64,000 nt of DNA from Embiotoca jacksoni (Eukaryota > Chordata > Actinopteri > Embiotocidae), in the NCBI GenBank assembly GCA_022577435.1, contig JAKOON010000005.1, forward strand, positions 17,015,224 through 17,079,223, written 5' to 3'. This document shows positions 40,475 to 52,340 of the stretch, one piece after another (position 1 is the first letter of the stretch; each line of letters begins with the position of its first letter). Position numbers and translations under genes: made by a program. The notes under the pieces were generated by a model. The model did not search any database and was not told the DNA's origin. It was given only the letters and a program-made list of their open reading frames with translations.

Positions 40475-40796
40475 GGGCGGCATGGTGGTGCAGTGGTTAG
40501 CATTGTCGCATCACAGCAAAAAAAAAAAAAAAAAAAGGTTCCGGGTTCAAATCCGGTCCTGGGCCTTTCTGTGCGGAGTTTGCATGTTCTCCCTGTGCTT
40601 GCGTGGGTTCTCTCCGGGTTCTCCGGCTTCCTCCCATCATCCAAAAACATGCACCTCAGGTCAGGTTACCTGGCGCCGCGCTAGTGGCAGCCTGCTGCAG
40701 CAGCTCCCCCCTGAGAGCCCCCCTGCTGTAGCGAAGAAATTTCCCCTCGGGGATTAATAAAGTGAATAAAATCAAATAAAATCAAAAAAAAAAAAT
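40475..40796 (+). mobile_element. tRNA-derived SINE
   Basis: Starts GGGCGGCATGGTGGTGCAGT, has a B-box-like GGTTCCGGGTTCAAATCC, the shared core (CTTTCTGTGCGGAGTTTGCA) and the LINE-type tail CCCCTCGGGGATTAATAAAG, followed by AATAAAATC units. A run of about 19 A (40519-40537) replaces the usual short CAAGAGG between the boxes. It is the same family as 13141-13371 but with the longer tail. Confidence 0.85.
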
Positions 40797-42164
40797 TGAT
40801 GGAAATTACACAATTAAAAAAAAAGAATAAGTAACTTGCGTCTGACATTCACATTCACGTAACATTACATTTCAGAACAGCTCTATTTTTCAGTTTGACT
40901 ATTTCTTGTGAGTTGTAAAAACTGATCATTATGAATAATTCGTCAATGTGTAAATGAACCTGATCAGTAGGTAATTTGGAATAAGTTACACAGGTGTCAC
41001 TTATAACATTAATTTAGGTTTAATTACATTTAGGTCTCACATATACCCATGCACAGTGGGATGAAGTCATATTAGATGTTTGTTCAGAAAAGCCTGTGGA
41101 GCTGGCAAATATAACATCGGTTATTGCACGGTAGCAGCAGTAAAACTGCTTTATCAAGAATGTTGGGGCACTCACCAATTCAAGGGTCCCAGTCAATGCA
41201 CCCCAACCACATGAAACTACCATAATAAGACTGCTGCTTGCCCAAACACTGAGAACAGATGGGTACCACCCAAAGCAGACTGTTATGAATATTTTCTAAA
41301 TCAATAATTTTGGCCTTCTGTCCCATGCAGAAGGTTTTTAAGAGAGCAGCTCTGAAACGCCTCACTGATACATTGCAACTAATTAGAAAACAGTTTTACT
41401 GTAAATAAATCCTAGTCTTAATTTGTATGTGCTTTGAGTTGGGCTACTAAATTCCATCTAGTAGAGCAAATCTTTCTCATGGGGATTGTAAATCTGGGAT
41501 TTGTGCCATTGATGCAGAATATTTACCTGAATTATATGGTTGCTTTTACTGAATCATTTGAAGTGTCAACAAAAATAAAATAAATCAACATCTGGGAAGA
41601 ATCGTCGAGCATTTTAGACAGGCACCTGTCAGGACAGTCCGATACAACGAGAAGAGGTCCTGGTAGCGTCCCCGTTGCATAGAAACGAAAAAAAATCGTC
41701 GTGGACGTCGTACATCTACCAACTTTTACTATTTGGACACCAAAAAGAGTGAAGAAACGGGCCGAGCTTTCCCCCCCCCTGTGCTGCAGAAGAATAATAA
41801 CACACAACCGGACAGTCAGTGACATTTAACCGAGGTCGACTAATGCTAACAATGCTAATTCTACTAGCGGCTCGAGGAGATGACACGAGAAAGTAAACAG
41901 CGAAGACAAATGTGATCAATGACCGGGTTTTTGGTTCTGGTCTCAGCTTCGGCGGGCATCGGTTCTGTTTGACGCGAGCGGCGAAGGAGCGGTGAAATAA
42001 GTGGCGTGAAGTCGACCAAACGATGTCAGCGTCAGCTGAGCTGACGGCAAGCTAGCTGAAAACTCGTCTTTCTGTAGGAAGCTCGAAGCGGAGAGTTTTC
42101 ACGTGTTGTTTAAATACAAAGTAAAAAAAAAAAAAGGGGGAGGTGGAGGTGGAGGTGGAGGAAA

Positions 42165-42647
42165 ATGGCTGGCGAAGCTGGCAACATCCCTGAACTGGAC
42201 CTGAAGAAATACGACGCAGACGAGCAAGTGAAGATCATCTGTCTGGGAGACAGCGCGGTCGGTAAATCCAAGTGAGTATCGAGGCGTGAGGAACGTATAG
42301 CGTGTATATGTACATATACATATATATATATGTACATATATATATGTATGCGTATATATGTATATATATATATGTATATATATATATGTATGTTTATATA
42401 TATATATATATATGTGTGTGAGGAGCGTATAGCGTATGTACATATACATATATATATATATTTATGTACATACACAAATATACGTTATGTACATATACGT
42501 ATAGCGTATATATACATATATATATAATATATATATACATACACGTACATATACGTATAGCGTATATATACATACATATATATAATATATATACATATAT
42601 GTATAGCGTATATATACATATATAATATATACATATAGCGTATATAT

Positions 42648-42715
<68 letters not shown>

Positions 42716-45589
42716 TACGTACATATACGTATAGCGTATGTACATATTACGTATGTAACCAGCTCTCATTGTCTGATGGTTTACAAATGCTGTCTGTCCT
42801 TCTCTCACAGGCTGATGGAGAGGTTTCTCATGGACGAATTGTATCCTCCAGCAGAAATTTAAGATGAAATGGCCTCTTGTGTCAGTCATTTTTATAGGTC
42901 ACATTATACCTTCTGCACATGCTATTTAAGGTCGGGGGGAAGTCGGGTCATATTATTTATATAGCACATTTGAAAACAACAAAAGTTACCAAGAGAGCCA
43001 TTAAAACCAAAAATAAGCAACAAAACATAAAGAAAGATTAAAGGAAGATAAAGCCGGAGCAACCCTCAAGAAAAATGCACGAGCACTATATAACGCTTAA
43101 AAACTAAAATCCTAATTAAGTTGGGCCTAATCTAGAAATGCCAGAGAACGTTTATAATTGAGATTTGAATATTGGTAGTATAGTGGGTGACCTGATCCGG
43201 AGGGGAGGCTGTTCTACGTTATGGAGCTGTGACTGTGAAAACCTCAGTCCTAAGAGCCAAATCTGGATTCAGGAACCACTGAAAGCTGCCGGTCCGCTGA
43301 CCTGAGCAGGCGACGAGGAATATAGAGGTGCATTTAAGCATTTATACACAAACAGTAACGTTTTTTTTTTTTATTTTTAAATTAATCCTATGCAGAACAA
43401 GGTAGGATAAATGTGCTCAAACTTAAGGTGCAACACTCAGTAGCCGTGCTGCAGCGTTTCGCACCATCATCCTAGTATTAAGGTGACAGCTGGATTTTTG
43501 GTAACTAAGGCGCAGATTGTTTTTCCTGAAAAGTTAAGCTCCTGAACGCCTCCTGCAGTCGCCCCCAACAGTTGTCAACCTACGCTTTGACTCTCTACAA
43601 ACACACAGCCACCGTAGGAAACAAGACGGTGGCGGTCGGTACGTACCGTGCAGTCGTGCTGCTTTTAAAGTGACACACGGGGAAGTCATTTCAGCCAACT
43701 GAAGCTTAAATCACCAAGACATGATTTCGTGTTGCTTCTGCAGGAATAAATGCCTTGTGTCTTTAACCCACAGATTTCTGGGACACCGCTGGCCAGGAGA
43801 GGTTTCAGAACATGCATCCGTCTTACTACCACAAATCGCACGCATGCATGATGGTGAGACACACTCTGGGCTTCGCGACAGTTTTTCAGTCATCGTTTAT
43901 CCTTTCGCCTCCTTCCACAAACCTGCAGGGAGGTAAAATACAAATATCGAGGTATTATTAAAAGTGCAGAAGCCGGTTTATGCACGGTCTAAAGGTGATG
44001 GCTGGAGGACGATGGATTTCTGTTAGTTAAAAAGATCATTTGGAATGTGATAAAAAAAAAAAAAAAAATGGATAAATTAAATGCATTAAAATATTTCAGA
44101 GACAGATTGTTGTAGCTTTTATCTTGAATTGATTGAAGGGTTAATGTTTTATTATTTTTTTTATTTGATGACGTATTTGATCATGCACATGTGCGAGTTC
44201 ATTTTCATTTCTGTCTACGTGGAAGGTTGTCAAGGTGTCATGCCTAAGAGCTTTTTGGACTATAATTTAGTTTCGTGAATTGTAAATGCTTCAGTTTTGG
44301 ATTTTTACATGAATCTGGAAACCCGTTCTGTTATTGAACATTCAAGAGGCGTCAGAGTGTGAGTCACGACTAAAAGTACAGAGATTTGAGAAAGAAAAAA
44401 AAAAAAAAAAAAAATCGATTTCACATGGATTACTTTGATGACAGAATAAAAAGGTTCGTGTTCTTACCATCCCCTGAACTACCACCAGGATGGTGATTTT
44501 CTCACAAGGAAGTCAACGAGAGATTGTTAGACGACTGCTGGAAGGCACTAGTTGAACTCTTTGTAAACCTTCCTTCTTTCTTCGAGGTTTTTGACGTTCA
44601 AAGGAAGATCACATACAAGAATTTAGCCAACTGGTATAAGGAACTAAGAGAGTACAGACCGGAGATCCCCTGTTGTGTGGTAGCCAACAAAATTGATGGT
44701 GAGTTTGGTTGTGACACTGCAGATAAAACTGTATGTAATGTTCATTTTGCAGCAGAATGAGTGACATAAATTCTTTTGGTTTGCAGGAATCATTTTTTTT
44801 TACTCTCAATTTACAGATGTGAACATGTTTTTTGTTTTTTTTTCCCACATCTACAGCTGACTTGAAGGTGACACAGAGAAGCTTTAACTTTGGGAAGAAG
44901 CAGGGGCTCCCGTTTTACTTTGTGTCAGCGGCCGACGGGACTAATGTTGTTAAGGTTCGAGTGTGTTGTTTCTTCTCCTGCCATTCTACACTTAATTTTA
45001 TAACGCAACGATATCAGTCCCTTTATAAGACTTGAGTATCAAAATTCATTCAGACTATAAACCGTCCGTGCCACTTGAAGTGCACTCGTGGGCTGATGGT
45101 TCCGAATGTTACTGTCCCATCAGATGTTCAGAGAAGTGATCAAGAGAGCGGTGGACTACAAGCAGAACCCCAGGGACTTCATGGATGAAGTGATGCAAGA
45201 ATTAGAGGTACACGTCTCTGAATGTCAGAACACGGCGTGATCGCCGATGCGCTCATCACGAACTGCATGCGCTGCACAGAATGAAACGCGTCTTATCGCG
45301 TACCACTTGCTCTAAGGAACTCTATAATTGGTTTATAACCTGCCATTCATGAACTCCAAAACAAATAATTTGTTTTCCTTTTTTAAACGGCGTTTTGCTC
45401 ATCCATTCTTCGTCGCTGTAATGAGTCGTTAAAAAGCATTTTTCTTTTTTTTTTTTGACTGAAAACATGTTTTCTGATGTCCCTTTGTCCCTCGCATTCC
45501 TCTTACAGAACTTTGACCTGGAGAAGAAAGAAGATAATTCAGAAGCAGATGAGGACGCACTAAAAGCAGAAAGTCCAGAGTTGGACTGA
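42165..45589 (+). CDS. rabl2: RABL2, Rab-like ciliary GTPase
   Basis: Eight exons: 42165-42271, 42811-42840, 43559-43638, 43774-43853, 44587-44698, 44857-44954, 45124-45207, 45509-45589; 223 residues (human 228). Seen: LDLKKYDADEQVKIICLGDS then AVGKSK, with the P-loop GDSAVGKS at 28-35; FRPQQLSTYALTLY; switch II DFWDTAGQERF; VFDVQRKITYKNL; guanine-binding ANKID; SAADGTNVVK; an acidic C-terminus ending SPELD with no prenylation cysteine, normal for RABL2. Known: binds the IFT-B complex and promotes cilium entry; needed for sperm tail function. The 30-base exon 2 ends at a U12-type donor (see the intron feature). Using that junction gives DEFRPQQLSTY, equal in length to human DGFQPQQLSTY; the ordinary reading runs into a stop. 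Intron 1 is mostly TA-rich repeat. An AATAAA at 45855-45860 follows the stop. Confidence 0.94.
42300..42760. repeat. TA-rich compound repeat in rabl2 intron 1
   Basis: Alternating ATATGT/ATATAC units with recurring GTATAGCGTATATATA blocks (near 42296, 42427, 42500, 42555, 42600, 42640, 42730) and a pure TA run at about 42655-42707. It accounts for the Tyr-Ile-rich open frames on both strands. Confidence 0.95.
42841..43558 (+). other. U12-type (minor spliceosome) intron in rabl2
   Basis: The donor is GTATCCTCCA, carrying the U12 signature GTATCCT. The acceptor is CTGCAG, ending at 43558. Between them, CTCCTGAAC at 43539-43547 resembles the U12 branch site TTCCTTAAC with two differences, and its A lies 12 bases before the acceptor, inside the tight window of such introns. 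Length is 718 bases. No U2-type donor nearby keeps the frame. Confidence 0.85.
42940..43330. repeat. Probable LINE-type 3' remnant
   Basis: Contains TATTATTTATATAGCACATT then AACAACAAAAGTTACCAAGA, and later a stretch about a Leu-Phe-like GGAGGCTGTTCTACGTTATG and CCTCAGTCCTAAGAGCC. This order resembles a repeat found often in fish introns. Recognition is from memory and the family is unsure. It sits inside the U12 intron. Confidence 0.4.
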
Positions 45590-45854
45590 AAGACTTTTTT
45601 TTTTTTTTTTTTTTCTTTTACAGATCATCCTCATGTCATTTAATGGATATTTTTTTTCTTGCTTTTAGTCAAAGTGTCAGAGATTTCTGATTCTCTGTGT
45701 AGGTACTTTGTTTGTCCTTATGTACTTTTTTTTTTTGGTTGTCTGATTTTTAAATTACTGGAATGCGACTCTTTTCCTGGAGGACGACAGACAAGTCATT
45801 TCGTCAGGTTTTTAAAATAACTGCCCTCCAGCTGTCCAGTGACACGAGTGGGGA

Positions 45855-45860
45855 AATAAA
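45855..45860 (+). promoter_or_regulatory. rabl2 polyadenylation signal
   Basis: AATAAA 265 bases after the rabl2 stop, with TTTGTGTTGTTT about 20 bases further on. Confidence 0.6.
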
Positions 45861-47962
45861 CCCAGTGGAATAATTAGGATTTGTGTTGTTTACCGGGTTC
45901 CTTTAGCTGCTGTTTTTGGCATTGCCATTTCTACTTCGAACAATATCTGCTCTTATAATAGCAGAAAGTGAATGTTTGCTTAAAGTGTGGCGAGAAAAAG
46001 TACTAAGTGTCACGTAAAAACAATGTGAAGCACTGAAAACTGAATGCACACAGAGCGTGGAGAACGTGTGATGATGAACTGTACCTGCTGCTGTTCTCGA
46101 TGTTTGTGTGTAGCGTCGTGTGCAGCGTCAGCGGGGATTCGTTGCCCGCTTTGGTTGCATTCATTTTAAGATGTAAATGCAGCTTCTTTTTTTTTTTTCC
46201 CCAGCGCTCTATAAATGAAAACTTAATGTACCGTGTGAACAAATTGTAATGACGTCGCTTTCCAAATTGCTGTCATCCAGAAGTACGGACAAGAGCACCA
46301 AGTAGTCAAGCTGACGTCAGCATTTATAAGACGCAGCTGCCAGTCGAATACGGGTGGAAAAGCAGTTTTGTGTACATTCATAATATTATAAAGCAGCAGA
46401 AGCAGCGTATTAAGAAAGGGCTTCAGTTATGTTGTACACAATAACTGCGTATGGGCGCGTATTTATATTTGATAATTCACACTAACATTCTTACTCATGA
46501 GACACTAAAGCAGGAGCAAAAATACAATGCACTTCATGTTTTAATTATAAATTTATTACATAATATAACAAACATATATCTCTGTGGTGGAGATATCCTG
46601 GGCAACATCTCAGATCTTGCCTCAACCTTTACTATCGCCCTTACTCTTGTTTGCATGAGGAATACTAGGTAGCTTCTGGTTCACTTGTACTTTAACTTGG
46701 GCTTTCATGTATTAAAATGTAAGGGGGAGTTCTAATATACCTTCGGTGTCCAGAGGGAAGAGAGAAGTCGGAGATGAACTGCCTGGTCAACGGATGCCGA
46801 GAAGGGGAAGTTCACCTGAGACAAGGCTGAGGTGTTGCAGTGATACATCCACCGTTCTAAACTTCACAGTGCAAACAAGGAGAAAACCAACAATGAAAGA
46901 AAAAAAAAAAAAACCTTTTGATAAGAGCACTGGTTCCAGTGGGTTCCCGGACCCCAGTGGGTTTTTTAAAAAGGTCACACTGCTCCCCCTACACTATGTA
47001 GATTGTGCTTTGTTGATTAGAAAATAAGACAAAGATAACCCCTCGCTGAACTTATTTGACCTAATGATGTGTACGTCTGTTACACATTGCTTATTTTGCA
47101 TCTGTATTTGTAGTAAACTTACACAACAATCCAACCAGGTATTCACTACAGCATTGATTCTTCTCACCAGGCCAGCCTGTGTCTGAGTTCAGACTGTACA
47201 CGTTCACCTCGCAAGCATTTGATCTGCTCTTTGTATTCATATTATGGGAACAGTAACCCTTCATCACAGTCAAATCAAGCTATCGTGTTACTATATCTCA
47301 AAATTTAAATAGAAATGTTAATGCAAGTAGATATACACAAGCTATAAATATATGTATGTTTACATATATTTCTACAGCCTGCTTCTTTACGAAATAATAA
47401 CAATGACTGTACTTCCACTTGCAGGAAAATACAGAAGGATCTAACAAATGTCTGTTGTTCTCAAGATTTCCAGGAGATGGCACCATATTATCATATTAAC
47501 TAACAGCTCAAGAACGCTGTAACTAAGATAGTCCTAAAGCAAAGACAAATATACAGTTAAAAGTGAAGTTACTTTTTGGCACATTTTTCCTTTGTGTTGT
47601 TTGTTCTTCACCTCATATAGCATATCCATAACTCAGAAACTGAAGGTCTGAAAAAGGAAAAAGGAGTGCTGCCAGACAGAGTGGAGGGTAAAGAAGCACA
47701 AATGCCATCTGGGAATGGGTGTACAAAACGTTGACACTGCATAAGCTGAACCTACACAGTTACAAGGTGAGTTTGTCGTTGTCTTGCAATATAAAACGCG
47801 ACAGTGTTTTCCTCAATGCGCCCTGGTGATCTCTCTCTGTCTGTCTCTCCCTCCTGGGCAGAGCAGTCCCACTTTTTGAAGACGTCACTCCATAGAAAAC
47901 AAGACTGCAGAACAATGAATTGGAGATGAATGTGTGTGTGCATTTTTCTGTTTGTGAATGTG

Positions 47963-47963
<1 letters not shown>

Positions 47964-48008
<45 letters not shown>
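47964..48008. repeat. TG dinucleotide microsatellite
   Basis: About 22 TG units. Together with the CA tract at 48153-48187 it forms an inverted pair. Confidence 0.95.
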
Positions 48009-48009
<1 letters not shown>

Positions 48010-48152
48010 GGTGTGACACAGCCACCGCCGGCAATCTCTGATGGTAATACAGTAAGGCTATAGTGGACTAACTCCAAAGATGTAAACCCTAACAATTAAC
48101 CACACACTCTCTCACTGTCACATGCATTCTCGTCGTCTCGCTCTCAAACAAA

Positions 48153-48188
<36 letters not shown>

Positions 48189-48260
48189 TGGAAACAAACA
48201 AGCATCCGCGCACATACGCACACAGCCCCACACACACACACACACGCACACACACACACA
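48153..48260. repeat. Interrupted CA microsatellite
   Basis: Two CA runs (48153-48187 and about 48229-48260) separated by a short unique stretch; complementary to the TG tract upstream. Confidence 0.9.
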
Positions 48261-48548
48261 CGGTGAAGAGGAACGACCACTCCAGAGAGATTCAGGAAAT
48301 CCAGATGCGCGCATGCGCTTGGACGATGGGTGGCTTTTATGTTAGCACCTTGTCACCTTGTTTTGTGCAAATCATCCCCTAGTTCATAGTTCAGAGTTCA
48401 AAAGTTCAAGAGTTCATAGAAAGAATAAAATCTGCTCACCTTTTCCACAGGTGGTTAACTATGCATATATGCCAAACATTCATATATAGATCTATATACT
48501 TTTTGTTTTTCAAAAATTTATATGAAATCTATCATATTTACATTGCTT

Positions 48549-48580
<32 letters not shown>

Positions 48581-51174
48581 GCAAATATTTGTAGTTTGCT
48601 CATTTTTACAAGTCTAAGTATGTTTAGAATGGACAGGATATTTTTTTCTGTCTTTTTTCTGTCACTCTAAAAGTCAAATGAGTGAAAGACTTAAGTATCA
48701 TGTTCCACAGGCTACAAAATATACCCACAGTGTCCGAGGGTAAGAACAAAAATAAATAAACAAATCAAGAAATAAAAGGTCCAAATGAGTCTGAGGACAA
48801 AACACTGGAGTCGAAAGTAAAATAATCAGTGAGGTCACAGTGAGGCAGTGAGTGCTATTCCTACAACCCAGATACAATGTCATGTTCACCACCTGCTTTT
48901 AAAAACTGCTTGCAAAAAAGGAAAAAAAAGACTCACACAACTTTATGCCAAGTTAACCCTCCTTGACATACCGACTGGATGCTGCTGATGTACAGAGGTT
49001 TTTAGTGGTAATAGACATTTCCTGGTATCTTGTCAGATAAAAGCTATGCTTAAAATGCTTTTTTTTGTTGTTGTTGTTGTTGCGTGAATAAAACTCACTG
49101 TTTCTCACTGCCTGCAGAAGCTACTCATGAGTACAATTGTAGATTTGTATTGTTAAAGGAAAATTGTTTTGCTTTTTACAACCTGGGTCTTATTTTTTAG
49201 AGCTCTGGCTGCCACCGTTCATGATAATTCTTTACTCGCAAAGTTAATGGTAGAGATAGAGGGAAGCAGCGACTGTGCAAAGACACTGCCAGGTTGTAAA
49301 ATACTTCAAGTTCCTTAAGACCTTACAGAGGCTTCCCCATCCCCGCAGCCTGAGGGACTACAGACATTTCCCGCTGTGGCATTAGAGAAGGGCGCACACA
49401 CATCTCGCTCATTTAAGCTTGTGTGGCAAGATTTTGTTGGTTATAGTGCAGGTAGAGGGTTATAAGGAAAACAATTATTTGTTTCATTTGAGCAGTTTAA
49501 GCTTAATTCATCCATGTTCCCCCCGCTTGGAACTGGAAAATGAAACTCAGATTTGTGTTATCTTTTACTGATGATGCTTCCCCCCCCCCCCTCTTCACTG
49601 GGAATGAAACACATCCCAGTGTTTCCTTTGCGATATCAGCCCGTGTGCAACCTGGTCTGAGAAGCCTCTCCAGGGGCCACAGGGATGGACATTTTACTGG
49701 CTCTCTAACATTTTTCAGACAGTGGTGGTGCTTAATTGTAAGGATTTAAACAGACAGTATTAAAACAGCCAACAAGCTCTTAATGCTAGTGCCCCAAACT
49801 TCCATCCCTGAATGATAAACAGGCATACGATGAAGAGCCCTCTGTTAACCAGTTAGCTGGGTCATTAGTTGGCTCCCACAGTATGCTATAGTGGATAAAT
49901 GAGCGACACATCCACGGCAGCGAGAGACCTGTTTCTGAAGCAGTAGGGATGGGTGTCAACTGGGGTCTCAGCCTCACATTACGGGATGCCCTTTAGTATG
50001 AAGGAAGACCGTAAGAAAAATAAAAACAGACAACAAACTCTCTGTTCAAAACATGATGCAACTCGTCATGCTACGGTTCAAGAAAGGGTGACCTTAAGGA
50101 AAGTTGTATACCTTTGACAAAAAAATTCATTTCCGTATCTATATACTTTTTCTTTCAAATATATATATATTTATATATGTTTGTATATAATTGGTAGAAA
50201 TGAGTAAACTATCGGTGGAATAGATTTAAAGATTTCTCTCTGCCTTCTATACTAAAAACCGAAAACAGGCGCAGATTAATTTATTACATTTCCTCTTTGC
50301 AACATTGTCTTTTCTTCTGAAAGCTATATTTAGATACATATATATTATATTATATAATACCTATATATATAATATTCCCTTTGGAAAACCAAAAAATTGA
50401 TTATGAAAAAAGCCACGAGTGTTGGTTAAACATTCTCCAAATATAATAGATAGCACAGTCTGGGTACCAAGGCAGAGGGGTTTTCTCCCACGGTTTACTT
50501 TGTGGAGCTCCACCTCTGGGCTCTAAAATCTTCGATTTAAAAACAACAGCAGGTATACAGAAGACACACCTTCTCAGAGCTGTGTCAGCACTATGTCCAT
50601 AGCACTGTGTTCACCATTGTTGATCTCTGTATAAATATTCTGAAAGGCAACTGAGCTTTCTGTTTGGAACGGAAATTCTTTCTCCTCCTCCTTTACTCAA
50701 ACTGCAAAAGCCTTTCAGAGGCCTAATAGAGGGGGGTGGGAGGGTAGAGGTAGAGAGGAGAGGAGGGAATAGTAACGGAGAACGTGTGGGTGTTACTAAG
50801 GAAACAACTGAACCTTTCACAAATCAAATGTTTTAATTGGAGCTCATGCGATTCTCCCCAGCAAAGAAAGATCAGATATCATTTTGAGGTCTGATCTAAT
50901 TGGCCGCTGGCAAGCAGGTGGGCAGACACTAAGGGCCGAGTAGAGGGGGATGAATATATTGACTCCTCCTCTTCAGTGCAGTGCCAAGTGCAGGGTGGTT
51001 ATGCAGAACGGGAAAGTGTTATTAAGGACCACGGGTAAACATTGGTGATGTCAAAATTAAAAGCAGCCAGAGTAAAAGAGGAGCGGTCCCTATCATTTCT
51101 TTCTATCAGCTCTATATCTTATTTGTTCTGCCTTCATCTCCCCCTACATCTGTTGCTGTGTCTCAGGGCAGAGG

Positions 51175-52282
51175 TCAGCTCTCCAGCAGCTGTTTCAGTG
51201 CTCGCTCAATGTTCATGCGGTGTCCGACTCGAGTCACTCCCAGCTCTGCAAAGTCATCCTTGGTTAGAGCTGGGAGGTGAGAGCCTTCGATCTCATGTTC
51301 TTGAAACCCTGCTCTGTGCTCTCCCAGATTGATGCTCTCCAGCCAGTCTCCAACGTCGTACTTGTTCCAAAGGTGGAGGGGTTTTTGGTGGAAAGGTCGC
51401 AGGGCCAAAAGCGGCGACCCCAACCCAGGGGAATGAGATGGTGACGGGGACGGGGAGCGAGAGCGGGAACGGGCGCTGGAGCTCCTCATTACAAAGCGGA
51501 CCTCCTTCGGCTCCTGGGGTAGGCTGAGACTAGAGGACTTGAGGATGGTTTGTGGCGGTGTAGTCGGTGAGGTCGGTAGGCCGAAGCTTGAGAATCGTCC
51601 AAGAGGGTCGCCCCGATCAGGTGAGCCTGAACCGGGGCTAGGGGTGCGTCGGGTGACAGGGTAACGGCTGCCAGGGCGGATGGTGTATGTAGTTCCATAA
51701 CTTCTCTGAGAAATGGTGTGGAGCTCGCCTAGGCTGCTGAAAAGTCTAGTGGTGACAAAAGTAGAGGGTTTTAGAAATATTACCAAAGAAGAAGCTGAAC
51801 AAAGTAAAAATAAAGAAGAAAGAGACCAAGCTTTTGGTTATATATCTATATAAACTACTGTCCTGTTTTTTTTTGGTTTTTTTTAAATGTTAGTGTAGGA
51901 TAGAGGTTAATAAATGTTAAAAAAAAGATTCAACTACTCTCACATTACAGCAACATCCAAGCAGCAAGTTGCACTCATTGTTGGTAGTAATACAAATTTC
52001 AGATATTATTCACAGCTTTGAATAAAATTATATGTGTTTATTGCACTCAGTTCTTCATAAAATGAAGTCGTTCTCCAAAAATGAATTTAATTTAAAGCTA
52101 CTTCCTTTTAAGTCATAATGCATGCTTCCCTGACATGGTCACTGTGACCCACTAATGCAAGCGCTTTAAAAATGGATTAGAATTAGAGTAACAGATTTAT
52201 TCTGTTTTACATTCAAAATGCAGATAGGACTAACCTGAAAGGACTGAATTCATATTTGAATATGTGGCAATTTCAGAACAAA

Positions 52283-52340
<58 letters not shown>

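Larger units (their letters stand above)
40361..42164. other. Spacer with rabl2 promoter
   Basis: Holds the short cimap1b-like 3' UTR, a SINE, and unique sequence. The last 550 bases have frequent CpGs (TTCGGCGGGCATCGG, GACGCGAGCGGCGAAGG), fitting a CpG-type promoter and 5' UTR for rabl2. No other gene seen. Confidence 0.6.
45590..51174. other. Convergent 3' region between rabl2 and shank3
   Basis: The left edge is the rabl2 3' UTR (AATAAA at 45855-45860). The right part is expected to be the shank3 3' UTR on the minus strand, which in vertebrates can be long; its end cannot be set by eye. TG (47964-48008) and CA (48153-48260) microsatellites and an A run (48556-48580) are present. Nothing resembling acrosin (ACR), which lies between SHANK3 and RABL2B in humans, was seen. 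Confidence 0.55.

Noticed and set aside
42099..42889. Tyr-Ile-Cys-rich open frames over rabl2 intron 1
   Set aside because: Produced by the TA-rich compound repeat.
44524..44760. Single-exon 78-residue frame
   Set aside because: Only 44587-44698 is coding (rabl2 exon 5); the rest reads into introns.
45590..51174. Search for acrosin between rabl2 and shank3
   Set aside because: No trypsin-like motif (such as GDSGGP or AAHC) was seen on either strand.
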